A stretch of 22,675 bases of DNA from JAYEHK01 sp034659475 (GTDB lineage: Bacteria > Bacillota > Syntrophomonadia > Syntrophomonadales > Syntrophomonadaceae). Under the pieces are notes generated by a model. That model was not told the DNA's origin, did no database searches, and saw only the letters and a program-made list of their open reading frames with translations. Location of the stretch: NCBI GenBank assembly GCA_034659475.1, contig JAYEHK010000037.1, positions 1 through 22,675 of the forward strand. Direction: 5' to 3'. Position numbers and translations under genes: made by a program. Of the stretch, positions 15,054 through 22,040 are shown in pieces; positions within the stretch are counted from its first letter, which is position 1; each line of letters begins with the position of its first letter.

Positions 15054-15069
15054 ACCCCCACGAGGTATT
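15051..15069 (+). promoter_or_regulatory. Operator-like dyad over the -10/start site
   Basis: AATACC (15051-15056) and GGTATT (15064-15069) are perfect inverted repeats 7 bp apart, covering the end of the -10 box and the predicted start site. The core ATACCCCC...GGTAT resembles operators of CsoR/CstR-family repressors (copper or persulfide sensors). The link to that family is inference; no such repressor gene is in the window. Confidence 0.45.
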
Positions 15070-15133
15070 ATTTTTTTTATTTTCAGAGAATACTGAAAAT
15101 GGCCCTAAATTAATCGTAAAAGGTGTGATAAAT

Positions 15134-15445
15134 ATGGAAATGGTACACATTTCACCTGAAGCTCTTCAGGAACTCAAGGAAATGCTGAAGGAAAGAAACA
15201 TTGAATCCAATCATCTGCGAATTCATGGGAGTATTGGTTGAGGCGGCATGTCCTTTAATCTGGTTCTGGATGAACCAGCTGACCATGACAAAGTAGAAGA
15301 TCATGAAGGTCTTACGTTTTTTGCTAAAGACGACCTGCTTGAGATGTGCAAAGGTTTTACCGTCGCGTTAAGTTCCTACGGTCTTGAAATCAAACCGGAT
15401 GTTGAATCTGCTGATAGCGGCTGTGGATCATGTTCAAGTTGCTAG
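15134..15445 (+). CDS. HesB/IscA-like selenoprotein (in-frame UGA = Sec36)
   Basis: The full frame runs from ATG 15134 (AAAGGTG 8 bp ahead) to TAG 15443 with one internal TGA at 15239-15241. Read as selenocysteine, it gives a 103-residue HesB/IscA-like (Fe-S biogenesis fold) protein: MEMVHISPEALQELKEML, then HGSIGUGGMSFNLVLDEP, and a C-terminal SGCGSCSSC. Sec36 sits where the first of the three conserved cysteines of A-type Fe-S carriers lies (Cys35 of IscA). Cys97, Cys100 and Cys103 cover the C-terminal pair. HesB-like selenoproteins are known from anaerobic bacteria, so the family is not new. Conventional calling would start at ATG 15248 and lose 38 residues. A SECIS-like hairpin follows the UGA at the proper distance. 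A monocistronic unit is framed by a promoter and a terminator. Function (Fe-S carrier or redox) is unproved. Confidence 0.88.
15260..15278 (+). promoter_or_regulatory. Bacterial SECIS-like hairpin
   Basis: CTGGTTC (15260-15266) and GAACCAG (15272-15278) form a perfect 7-bp stem with a 5-nt loop, TGGAT. The stem begins 18 nt after the UGA and the loop G (15268) is about 26 nt after it. Bacterial SECIS elements recognised by SelB have a short stem with a G in the first loop positions, within roughly 16-37 nt of the UGA. Confidence 0.75.
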
Positions 15446-15476
15446 TAGGACCACAATTTTATAAATAATCGCGAAG

Positions 15477-15509
15477 GCTCTCCCAAAACTAAGGGAGAGC
15501 TTTCATTTT
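15477..15509 (+). terminator. Intrinsic terminator of the selenoprotein gene
   Basis: GCTCTCCC (15477-15484) and GGGAGAGC (15493-15500) form an 8-bp stem with an 8-nt loop, followed by TTTCATTTT. It starts 32 bp after the stop codon. Confidence 0.85.
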
Positions 15510-15513
15510 GTAC

Positions 15514-15541
15514 TTGCAACTGCCCCTTTTTGTTTTATACT
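15514..15541 (+). promoter_or_regulatory. Possible promoter of the DegV-family gene
   Basis: -35 TTGCAA (15514-15519) and -10 TATACT (15536-15541), spacer 16 bp, directly after the preceding terminator and about 100 bp before the start codon. Confidence 0.45.
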
Positions 15542-15640
15542 TAAATAAGGGAGAATTTTCAATCAACATCTGGCAGTACAAGAATAAAATCAGCAGTTAT
15601 CGCAAATTATCCCATTAATTTTGCTATTGGAGGTGTAACT

Positions 15641-16522
15641 TTGCAGAAGAAAATTGCTCAACTCGTTGATTTCTCCGGAAACCTTCCCCGTCACATCCTT
15701 AATAAATATGAAATTAAGGAGGTACCGGTAAGTTTTTCGTTTGATAACAACCACTACTATCGGGAAAATAATGATTTAGACACCAAAGACTTTTATCTTC
15801 ACATGAAGAATCAACCTGAAAAAGTTCCCAAAACTGCTGCTGCTAATATACATGACTGGATTGAAGCATTTAAAGAAATGTACGAAAAAGGGTACCGTAG
15901 ATTTGTAGTTACCGCCATTGCTTCACAGCTTTCCGGCACCATGGAAAACGCAAGACAAGCACGAGAAATCTTTCTTTCCAAGCAACAGGACGTTGATATA
16001 TTTCTGTTGGAAACCAATACCTGTGCATGTGGACAGGCAGCATTGGAGATAAAAATTGCCCAAATCTTAGATAGGGAAGACCTTTTATGGGAAGATTTTT
16101 TAGAACGAGCAAAGAATCTGGTTCCTCGAGTAACCTCCCTTTTCTCCGTTCAGGAACTAACTTACATGAAAGCAGGAGGACGAATTGGTGGAGCTACAGC
16201 CTTTCTGGGAAATTTGATTAAAATTAAGCCTATTTGCGAGTTTATTAATGGTACTGTTCACCCAATCAAAGCAGTTAGGGGACGTAAAAAGTCCTTGCAA
16301 ATAATGGCAGATACAGCTCTGTCCAGAATTAAGAATGTGCAAAACGCCATTATCGTCACACAAAATGCCCTCTGTGAGGAGGACGAAACATTCATGATTG
16401 ATTATCTTCGTTACCAGCTGCAAGATCGGTGTTGTGACGTTTTTAGAAGTATGGTGGGAACAACTGTAGGCGCTCATTCCGGCCCAGGTGCAATTGGGAT
16501 TGGCTTTGTGGAGGACTATTGA
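15641..16522 (+). CDS. DegV-family fatty-acid-binding protein
   Basis: 293 residues, the usual DegV length. DegV/FakB proteins bind a fatty acid between two alpha/beta domains and, in Firmicutes, present it to the FakA kinase for phosphorylation and phospholipid synthesis. Features seen: N-terminal VDFSGNLP (the usual DS-SD loop is altered), a TSQ-like lipid-binding segment as ASQLSGTMENARQA (about 92-105), LTYMKAGGRIGGATAFLG (about 177-194), IKPICEFINGTVHP and VRGRKKSL, and a C-terminal GPGAIGIGF. The start is TTG 15641, 5 bp after GGAGGTG. No fakA-like gene is in the window. With an acyl-CoA synthetase nearby, a lipid role is reasonable. Confidence 0.9.
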   Translation: MQKKIAQLVDFSGNLPRHILNKYEIKEVPVSFSFDNNHYYRENNDLDTKDFYLHMKNQPEKVPKTAAANIHDWIEAFKEMYEKGYRRFVVTAIASQLSGTMENARQAREIFLSKQQDVDIFLLETNTCACGQAALEIKIAQILDREDLLWEDFLERAKNLVPRVTSLFSVQELTYMKAGGRIGGATAFLGNLIKIKPICEFINGTVHPIKAVRGRKKSLQIMADTALSRIKNVQNAIIVTQNALCEEDETFMIDYLRYQLQDRCCDVFRSMVGTTVGAHSGPGAIGIGFVEDY

Positions 16523-16542
16523 ATTGACGCGGATTAAACGGA

Positions 16543-16583
16543 TTTAACGCTCAAGAATACTACTGATACTCTTGAGCGTTAAA
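16543..16583 (+). terminator. Terminator-like hairpin after the DegV gene
   Basis: Perfect 14-bp stem, 16543-16556 with 16570-16583 (TTTAACGCTC...GAGCGTTAAA), and a 13-nt loop. It begins 20 bp after the stop codon. It is followed only by TTTG, so terminator strength is uncertain. Confidence 0.65.
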
Positions 16584-16833
16584 TTTGTGTGAATTCGTTC
16601 TCTATTTTCTAATTCCCCCCCCATGACCGCAAGACACAACCACCAATGAAAAATGGTGGGCAACCGGGGATAGGAACGATTTTAACGCTGATTATCGCAG
16701 ATTGACGCTGTTTAATATATTAAAAAAAAGAACAGCGTAAATCAGCGGACATCAGCGAAAATCTGCGTTTTCGGTTCCTATTGTCTTACTATTATATCAG
16801 CGTGAGTCTGCGTTTTCAGTTCGTATTTTCTAA
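16584..16833. repeat. Palindromic 'CGCTGATT/ACGCAGA' repeat region
   Basis: Non-coding. It contains CCACCA/TGGTGG (16640-16659) and a long imperfect inverted repeat, whose outer arms ATAGGAAC (16670-16677) and GTTCCTAT (16774-16781) are exact. The inner arms, rich in CGCTGAT/ATCAGCG, close on an AACAGCGT/ACGCTGTT stem with a T8/A8 loop. The right arm (16754-16777) is partly repeated directly at 16799-16825 (AGCGTGAGTCTGCGTTTTCAGTTCG). This looks like a composite of dispersed intergenic repeats. It also separates the convergent DegV gene and metal operon. Confidence 0.6.
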
Positions 16834-17622
16834 TTAATCAATATCAAATAATTCTTCGTCTGATTTGGTAAGCAGGTCGTCAAAAGTGAAACTGTCCCGG
16901 GCGGTGATTCTCAGAATATTGTCATCCTTCTTCCACACGGTTTCACCCATCCCATCGGTAGCTTTGAACGAAAATCGTGGTGGGTTGGCAAATCTTGCTC
17001 GGGTTATGCCCTGGATGCAGTCTGCCAGACACCCTGTCCCCTGTACTTCAACGATGATATTATTTTCATTTAGCTTACCCAATACCTCTTCAGCAATGAC
17101 TGCCATTCTCACAGCCAGACGGAGGTCCCTGCAGTCTTCCTGATGATGCGTTAACGCATGTTTCAAGATAAAGCCCTGCCGCATCTCCCGAATTTTGCCT
17201 TTGATATACGGGGTTTGCGGAGAAAAGATGATATCATTTTCGTAATAGGGCTTAATGTCAATAACTGGCGTGCCTCCTATTGCATCCAGTCCACTAACAT
17301 AGAGACAATTTCCTTCTACCTTCTCAAGACGAGCCAGACACATGCCAACCGGGTTGGGGCGGTTGAAGGCCCGCAGTGCAAATACTCCGTATTCCGGCAA
17401 ATCCGGGTTGACTTTCAGGGGTACAGTTTTTAACCAATCACGTTCAGCTTTGTGGAACCATGCCAGGACCCAGATATGCGAGTTTTCTTCTATGCCCTGG
17501 AGCGCCTCGGTAAAGAGCGAAAAAACTTCAATGACAGCTATTTTCCCTCCAAGAGGCATGTTGTTCGGATCATCCGTCTCGGATCGTACAATCCCCACTG
17601 GTCTGATGACAATCTCATCCAT
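16834..17622 (-). CDS. TrmO (TsaA/YaeB)-like domain fused to an FmdE-like domain
   Basis: 262 residues in two parts. Residues ~4-138 are a TrmO/TsaA/YaeB beta-barrel: RPVGIVRSE, HIWVLAWFH, FNRPNPVGM and GTPVIDIKPYYENDI. In E. coli TrmO is the SAM-dependent methyltransferase acting on t6A37 of tRNA. Residues ~150-225 resemble FmdE, the small zinc-binding subunit-like family first seen in formylmethanofuran dehydrogenase operons: H...HHQEDCRDLRLAVRMAV and VEVQGTGCLADCIQGITRA keep the VE..C..D.IQ..T pattern. The gene is the last of the metal-uptake operon, 73 bp after the ATPase. ATG 17622 is 9 bp after GAAAGGGGA. In this setting the TrmO domain may not act on tRNA. The fusion itself is plain in the sequence; the role is not known. 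Confidence 0.85.
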   Translation of the reverse strand: MDEIVIRPVGIVRSETDDPNNMPLGGKIAVIEVFSLFTEALQGIEENSHIWVLAWFHKAERDWLKTVPLKVNPDLPEYGVFALRAFNRPNPVGMCLARLEKVEGNCLYVSGLDAIGGTPVIDIKPYYENDIIFSPQTPYIKGKIREMRQGFILKHALTHHQEDCRDLRLAVRMAVIAEEVLGKLNENNIIVEVQGTGCLADCIQGITRARFANPPRFSFKATDGMGETVWKKDDNILRITARDSFTFDDLLTKSDEELFDID

Positions 17623-17695
17623 ATTAAAAGTCCCCTTTCAATCAATTCTATCTGTATTGTAACAGCAACAACGTGCCATTCATCATCATTAATTC

Positions 17696-18460
17696 TTAAC
17701 CCACGACTATTCTTTTGCCTTCCGGAAGACTGGCAATATGGATATCCATATTGTACAACGTCTTTAGATTATTTCCTGTCATCACCTTATCAACCGGTCC
17801 CTGCGCAAACACGGTGCCATCCTTGAGCATCAGTACTTCATCAGCAAAAGTCATCGTTAAATTAGGATCATGCATGGCAATCACAGCCCCGCACCCCTGT
17901 TGTTTAACAATCTGACGCAAGCAATTCATAGTGGTGTGTTGATTATAAAAATCCAGATGGGACGTCGGTTCATCCATCAGGAAATAACTTGCTTCCTGAG
18001 CAATGGCACGAGCTAAAAACACCATCTGGCGTTCTCCGCCGCTGATTTTCATGTAACTTCGGTCTCCTAGTTCTAAAAGCCCCACTTTATTCAATGCTTC
18101 ATCAGCAATTTCATAATCGCTTTTTGATGGCCGATCAAAGAGTCCAAGATGCGGATTTCTCCCCATAACCACCATCTCGCGCACACGATAACTAAAAACC
18201 CCGGTGTGTTCCTGTGGAACACACCCCATTATCCTTGCCAATTTCTTTCTCGAGCAGTCTTGAACGTCCTGCCCCTCCAGTAAGACCCTCCCTGCACATG
18301 GCTTGAGAAGGCCGTTAAGAAGCTTAAGCAGCGTCGTTTTTCCCGATCCATTTCTGCCCAGTATGCAATAAATCTTACCCTTTTCCAGTTTGAACGTGCA
18401 TTGTTTAATAATATGTTGTTCTCCATATTGGAAGCCTAAGTCAACCGCTTCAATCGCCAA
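17696..18460 (-). CDS. FecE/BtuD-type ABC transporter ATP-binding protein
   Basis: About 254 residues, ATPase of a type II (FecCD/BtuCD-fold) importer for siderophores, cobalamin, haem or molybdate. It has Walker A GRNGSGKTT, Q-loop CVPQEH, signature ISGGERQMVFLARA, Walker B FLMDEPTSHLD and the switch His in AMHDPN. I chose TTG 18460, 10 bp after GGGGAGG, giving a start at LAIEAVDLGF. An in-frame TTG at 18469 is only 1 bp from the same ribosome binding site and is less likely. The permease gene ends 40 bp upstream. Confidence 0.9.
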   Translation of the reverse strand: MAIEAVDLGFQYGEQHIIKQCTFKLEKGKIYCILGRNGSGKTTLLKLLNGLLKPCAGRVLLEGQDVQDCSRKKLARIMGCVPQEHTGVFSYRVREMVVMGRNPHLGLFDRPSKSDYEIADEALNKVGLLELGDRSYMKISGGERQMVFLARAIAQEASYFLMDEPTSHLDFYNQHTTMNCLRQIVKQQGCGAVIAMHDPNLTMTFADEVLMLKDGTVFAQGPVDKVMTGNNLKTLYNMDIHIASLPEGKRIVVG

Positions 18461-18500
18461 CGCACACAAACCTCCCCATCCATGAATATTTACTCTTTGA

Positions 18501-19514
18501 TTACCCCCACTCTTTTCCGCGTCCTTTAATCAAAAGGTAGGCAAAAAACGGTGTGCCCAGCGCCGCTGTTAAAATACTAATGGGAATCTCTGATGTCGTC
18601 ATACAGCGTGCCAGATTATCCATCAACATGACAAAAGCACCCCCAATCAACATAGACATGGGAATGACCAGTTTATGATCGGAGCCAACCAACATCCTCG
18701 CAATATGAGGAATAATAAGTCCCACCCATCCAATGGTTCCTGTCACACTGACAGATCCTGCTACCATAAAGGTAGCAACCCCAATTAAAAGCAATCTGAA
18801 AACGCGTACATTAACCCCCAGCGCAGCTGCTTCTTCATCGCCCAGCGAGAGCACGTTAATTTTCCATGCCAATAAACAAAGTAAAATCATACAGGGCAGC
18901 AATGTAACCAGTAAATCAGTTACGATATCCCAATTAGCCCGATAAAACCCACCCATCATCCAGAACACAATGGCCGGTAAATCTTCGTAGGGATCAGCCA
19001 TATATTTGAGAAAAGAAAGACCTGCACTGAAAAAACCGCCTACCACCATCCCGGCAAGGATCAACATCACAATTGGTTCTCCCCGACTAACAGCCGCTAT
19101 CCCATAGGCCAGACTCATAGCGATGATGCCAGCAATAAAAGCAAGCAAAGGAATCAGATAGGGATAAGCCACATACGATGACAGAATAATGCCCGCAGCG
19201 GCGCCAAAACAACAGCCCGCTGAAACCCCTAAGATGTCAGGTGAAACCAGCGGATTCCTGAACATTCCCTGAAAAAGAGCACCGGAAGCAGAGAGAGATG
19301 CTCCCACCAGCATCGCCAGAATAATGCGGGGGAGACGAATATAATAGAAAACGCTGGCATCCGCCTGATTCAGCCATTCAGCTGGTGCAAGCTTCAAAAG
19401 CTGCACCAGCCTGGACGGCTCTATTTCATATCGACCACAAAAAAGGGATAAACAAAAAGTTAATACAACCAGCAAAAAAGCCAGCCCTACCTTCTTATTA
19501 TTCTTTGGCATCAT
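18501..19514 (-). CDS. FecCD/BtuC-family ABC transporter permease
   Basis: 337 residues and about ten hydrophobic segments. Family signatures: RLPRIILAMLVGASLSASGALFQGMFRNPL near residue 60, the P-D-LGVSAG segment, LGVNVRVFRLLLIG (the ATPase-coupling region), VTGTIGWVGLIIPHIARMLVG and the C-terminal G(T)PFFAYLLIKGRG. The start ATG at 19514 lies inside the end of the binding-protein gene (17-bp overlap), so the two are translationally coupled. A second ATG follows immediately (19511) and cannot be excluded. No second permease gene is present, so a homodimer is expected. Confidence 0.95.
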   Translation of the reverse strand: MMPKNNKKVGLAFLLVVLTFCLSLFCGRYEIEPSRLVQLLKLAPAEWLNQADASVFYYIRLPRIILAMLVGASLSASGALFQGMFRNPLVSPDILGVSAGCCFGAAAGIILSSYVAYPYLIPLLAFIAGIIAMSLAYGIAAVSRGEPIVMLILAGMVVGGFFSAGLSFLKYMADPYEDLPAIVFWMMGGFYRANWDIVTDLLVTLLPCMILLCLLAWKINVLSLGDEEAAALGVNVRVFRLLLIGVATFMVAGSVSVTGTIGWVGLIIPHIARMLVGSDHKLVIPMSMLIGGAFVMLMDNLARCMTTSEIPISILTAALGTPFFAYLLIKGRGKEWG

Positions 19515-20610
19515 TTATATTCTTGGCGATTCCTTTCCCTTCTAAATCAGTGGGCCCGAGGTCCGTATAATTTTTGCCAAAGAAATCCTGGTAGTACTGA
19601 TTCACTGTTTCTTCAATATTCATGTCTTCAAACTGTTCCGGATACATGGTTTTGCTCAACCATAGAATGCCCATGGCTGACTGCGGAATCGGAAAACTCC
19701 ACTGACCAATAGCTGGGAAGCTATATAACTGGTTGTTCTTTACCGCACTTAATCCTTTTAGACCAGGATTCATCTTCAGCACATCTTCCATGCCTTCTTT
19801 ACAATACGGATCGGCAATAATAAGATCAGGATCCCAGGACACAATCTGTTCAGGAGATACATTCTGCCATCCGCCCTTCATTGCTGCAGCAACATTAACC
19901 CCACCAGCCTTTTCAATGAGAAAATGCTGGTAAAAATCACTGCCACAACTGGATAAGACGCCTTGCGCCCCTGCCAGATAAACGTTTTTCCGATCTGCCT
20001 CCGGAACATCTTTAAGCCTCTCGGTTACATCTGCAATCACCTGATCATAATAAGCTATAACCTTCTGGGCCTGATCCTTGCACCCCAGTACATCCCCTAA
20101 CAACAATGTTGCTTCCTTCATTTTTTCTGCAGATTCCGGGATGATGACCAGTGTAGGGATGCCCTGTGTTTCCAGCTGTTTAACCATATCTTCACTGCCC
20201 TTGCCTGACCAAACACAGACAACATCCGGCTTGGCTGCAACCAGTTCTTCCATATTAATCCCGTGCTTCTTGTCGCCAACTTGCGGAACATCAGCAATCT
20301 GAGGATAAACACCCTTTGTAAACGGAGTTGATGTTGATCCCCCATCTACCCCTACCAGTTTTGATTGTGCACCGACAGCGAACACCAAAAACGTGCAGGG
20401 TCGCCAGGTCGTAGCAATACGATTAACTTCCATCGGCAACACAACTTCTCTTCCAGCCTGATCAATGACCGTTCGCGTATCTGCTGGTTGATCAGCCGGT
20501 GCAGTAGCCGGCTGATCTGCTGTCCCACAACCAGCGACAAGAGATAATGATAGCATAAAGACCATAAGTACCACCATGGATATTAGTCTTTTTGATCCTG
20601 TTTTCAACAT
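19498..20610 (-). CDS. Metal/metal-chelate ABC transporter binding lipoprotein (BtuF/FepB/MolA-like)
   Basis: 370 residues. Signal peptide with lipobox LVAGC (Cys at about residue 28), then a Pro/Ala/Thr linker. The Periplasmic_binding_2 fold follows: RTVIDQAGREVVLPMEVNRIATTWRP, MEELVAAKPDVVCVWSG, ETQGIPTLVI, a long central helix and SPEQIVSWDPDLIIADPY. The family is shared by binders of siderophores, haem, cobalamin and (MolA type) molybdate/tungstate. The pocket residues do not let me decide. ATG 20610 follows GAGGGG. A 151-bp gap, containing a GTTTAT/ATAAAC palindrome, separates it from the preceding lipoprotein gene. Confidence 0.92.
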   Translation of the reverse strand: MLKTGSKRLISMVVLMVFMLSLSLVAGCGTADQPATAPADQPADTRTVIDQAGREVVLPMEVNRIATTWRPCTFLVFAVGAQSKLVGVDGGSTSTPFTKGVYPQIADVPQVGDKKHGINMEELVAAKPDVVCVWSGKGSEDMVKQLETQGIPTLVIIPESAEKMKEATLLLGDVLGCKDQAQKVIAYYDQVIADVTERLKDVPEADRKNVYLAGAQGVLSSCGSDFYQHFLIEKAGGVNVAAAMKGGWQNVSPEQIVSWDPDLIIADPYCKEGMEDVLKMNPGLKGLSAVKNNQLYSFPAIGQWSFPIPQSAMGILWLSKTMYPEQFEDMNIEETVNQYYQDFFGKNYTDLGPTDLEGKGIAKNINDAKE

Positions 20611-20681
20611 TCTGAAAATCCCCTCTCAATCTAATCTTTTTATGTACTTTTAACGCAACGATCCCACTTGATTTGAAGCAC

Positions 20682-20697
20682 GTTTATGCAAATAAAC
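20682..20697. promoter_or_regulatory. Short palindrome upstream of the binding-protein gene
   Basis: GTTTAT (20682-20687) and ATAAAC (20692-20697) pair perfectly around GCAA in the 151-bp gap between the lipoprotein and binding-protein genes. It could be an operator or a small mRNA hairpin. It is the only structure I see in that gap. Confidence 0.3.
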
Positions 20698-20761
20698 CAT
20701 TCGTATTCCTAATAGATAATCTTTAGCGTTTGATTTTGTGCTCCATCATCTATTTTACAAG

Positions 20762-21280
20762 CTATTCAACGACCATTTTGATGACATCCCGAACCCAATA
20801 CGACGCATCATATTTTTGTCCGTCTCCGGCAATGATTTGCAGACCATCTTCATTGGTCAAAATCATTTCTTTGTCTTTTAAAACATCTTCCAATACATAA
20901 GTTTTGTTGTAACCATCTGTCCCATCAATGGTCAATTTAACACTATTTCCCTTTGGAATAGACTTATTCAGTATAACTGAAACAGGAATTCCTTTATATT
21001 CTCTGGGGGGTAAAGTCTTTGAACAACCTACAAATTGAGCAGTAATCGTGATTTCCTGTCCTGCAAAATCACTAAAAATGAATTCATAAGGATGCTCTAG
21101 ATTCCCTTCTACCGAAATAGAAGGTTCCTCATTTTTGCCAGCTTCACCATTGCTTTGCTGGGTAACCGCAGGTTGAACTTCTGGCTCGTCTTCAACAGTA
21201 CCAGGCTCACCTCCACATCCGGTGAAAAGCACCAATGAAAGAAACAACAAACCTAAAAATATAACCCTTTTAGCTAACAC
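20762..21280 (-). CDS. Lipoprotein with a molybdopterin-oxidoreductase (SUOX)-like fold signature
   Basis: 172 residues. The start is GTG 21280, 5 bp after GGAGGTGAG. Signal peptide with lipobox LFTGC (Cys at about residue 22), then an acidic/Gln-rich linker to about residue 55. The C-terminal ~110 residues carry a pattern seen in Oxidored_molyb-type domains: FVGCSKTLPPREYKGIPVS(V)ILN, KLTIDGTDGYNKTYVLEDVL, MILTNEDGLQI and a final DASYWVRDVIKMVVE. The conserved cofactor Cys of sulfite oxidases may correspond to the Cys in VGCS; this is tentative. As first gene of the uptake operon it may handle the transported metal or its cofactor outside the cell. Family assignment is by pattern only. Confidence 0.7.
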   Translation of the reverse strand: MLAKRVIFLGLLFLSLVLFTGCGGEPGTVEDEPEVQPAVTQQSNGEAGKNEEPSISVEGNLEHPYEFIFSDFAGQEITITAQFVGCSKTLPPREYKGIPVSVILNKSIPKGNSVKLTIDGTDGYNKTYVLEDVLKDKEMILTNEDGLQIIAGDGQKYDASYWVRDVIKMVVE

Positions 21281-21413
21281 TCCCTCACCTCCAATCGCAT
21301 ACGTTATTCTCGATTTTCACCATCCTTTCATCAAAACCTAACAGGTTCAAAAATCAATCAAGAAACAGGCCGATGTTTTTTTGATCTATTTATCATCTCC
21401 TGATCTTGAGAAC

Positions 21414-21442
21414 AAAAAAACAGCCACCAAAAGAAGCAGCTG
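21414..21442 (-). terminator. Terminator of the leader RNA (minus strand)
   Basis: Read on the minus strand, CAGCTGCT and GGTGGCTG form an 8-bp stem (three G-U pairs) with a 6-nt loop, followed by seven U (complement of 21414-21420). It lies about 135 bp before the lipoprotein start, the position of a transcription attenuator. Confidence 0.55.
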
Positions 21443-21590
21443 ATTGCAAAAGCTAAACCACGCAACCCAAACGGGGTGTGAAGTCAGTTTATTGGACCAG
21501 CAGCAACCTTCTTTCCATAATGGGAGGCATACCCGTTTCCCTGTATACCCTGAAGGTTTGTTTACCATAATCCATATCTACAGGTAATAC
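21443..21590 (-). ncRNA. Candidate structured leader (riboswitch-like) of the metal-uptake operon
   Basis: On the minus strand several helices nest ahead of the terminator. One is a 7-bp closing stem (complements of 21552-21558 and 21505-21511, AACCTTC/GAAGGTT). It encloses a 7-bp stem (21543-21549 with 21526-21532, GGUAUAC/GUAUGCC, one G-U). An outer TTACC/GGTAA stem lies further upstream. A separate bulged hairpin of 12 bp lies at 21454-21491 (TAAAC-CAC-ACCC with GGGT-GTG-GTTTA). The sequence does not match a riboswitch consensus I can recall. A 60-codon open frame on the same strand (21386-21568) has no ribosome binding site and is judged less likely. Confidence 0.4.
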
Positions 21591-21599
21591 AAACTCGAA

Positions 21600-22040
21600 A
21601 ATTGCCGGTAATGTCTTATTTCATTAGGCCAATGTCATTATTGTTTTTTATTCTATTTTTTTTATTTTTTTCCTTTTATTTATCCAAAATTTTTTATCTG
21701 GCAATCCCTCACGCAGTTTCACATAGAAAATCCTAACGGTTCAAAGCCTTGGACTATCTTTTGGCATATAAATATAGTGATAATTATGTCAATGCATACT
21801 ATTTAAAAGTTATAGGAAATAATTTTTCATTCTTTTTCCCCATGTCCTGACGAGCACGAAAGACTCTGTCATTCCCCCAAATGCAATACTGCGCCACAAA
21901 TAAGTTGCTCTTTTTTTGTATTTTCCTGCAATGTATTTAATTTTTCCCAATAATTTATATTACAAAATATCAAAATTATTGCTACAATAATTCTATATGA
22001 AAATAATCTGTGAATAAAAATTTGTTGGGGGTATATTATA
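21600..22040. other. AT-rich intergenic region
   Basis: Very AT-rich, with T runs at 21640-21675. Near its end TTACAA (21960-21965) and TACAAT (21983-21988), 17 bp apart, are a possible promoter for the truncated ligase gene. I see no ORF or repeat here. Confidence 0.45.

Noticed and set aside
15248..15445. Free-standing 65-residue ORF starting at ATG 15248
   Set aside because: It is the part of the HesB-like selenoprotein after the UGA. There is no ribosome binding site before 15248, and the fold needs the upstream residues.
21300..21375. TPP-riboswitch-like 'TGAACCTG' on the minus strand
   Set aside because: The required upstream GCTGAGA segment and the rest of the consensus are missing, so it was treated as chance.
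21386..21568. 60-residue Cys-rich membrane-like ORF on the minus strand
   Set aside because: It has no ribosome binding site, its 3' part coincides with a terminator-like stem and U run, and the region folds well as RNA. It is not fully excluded.
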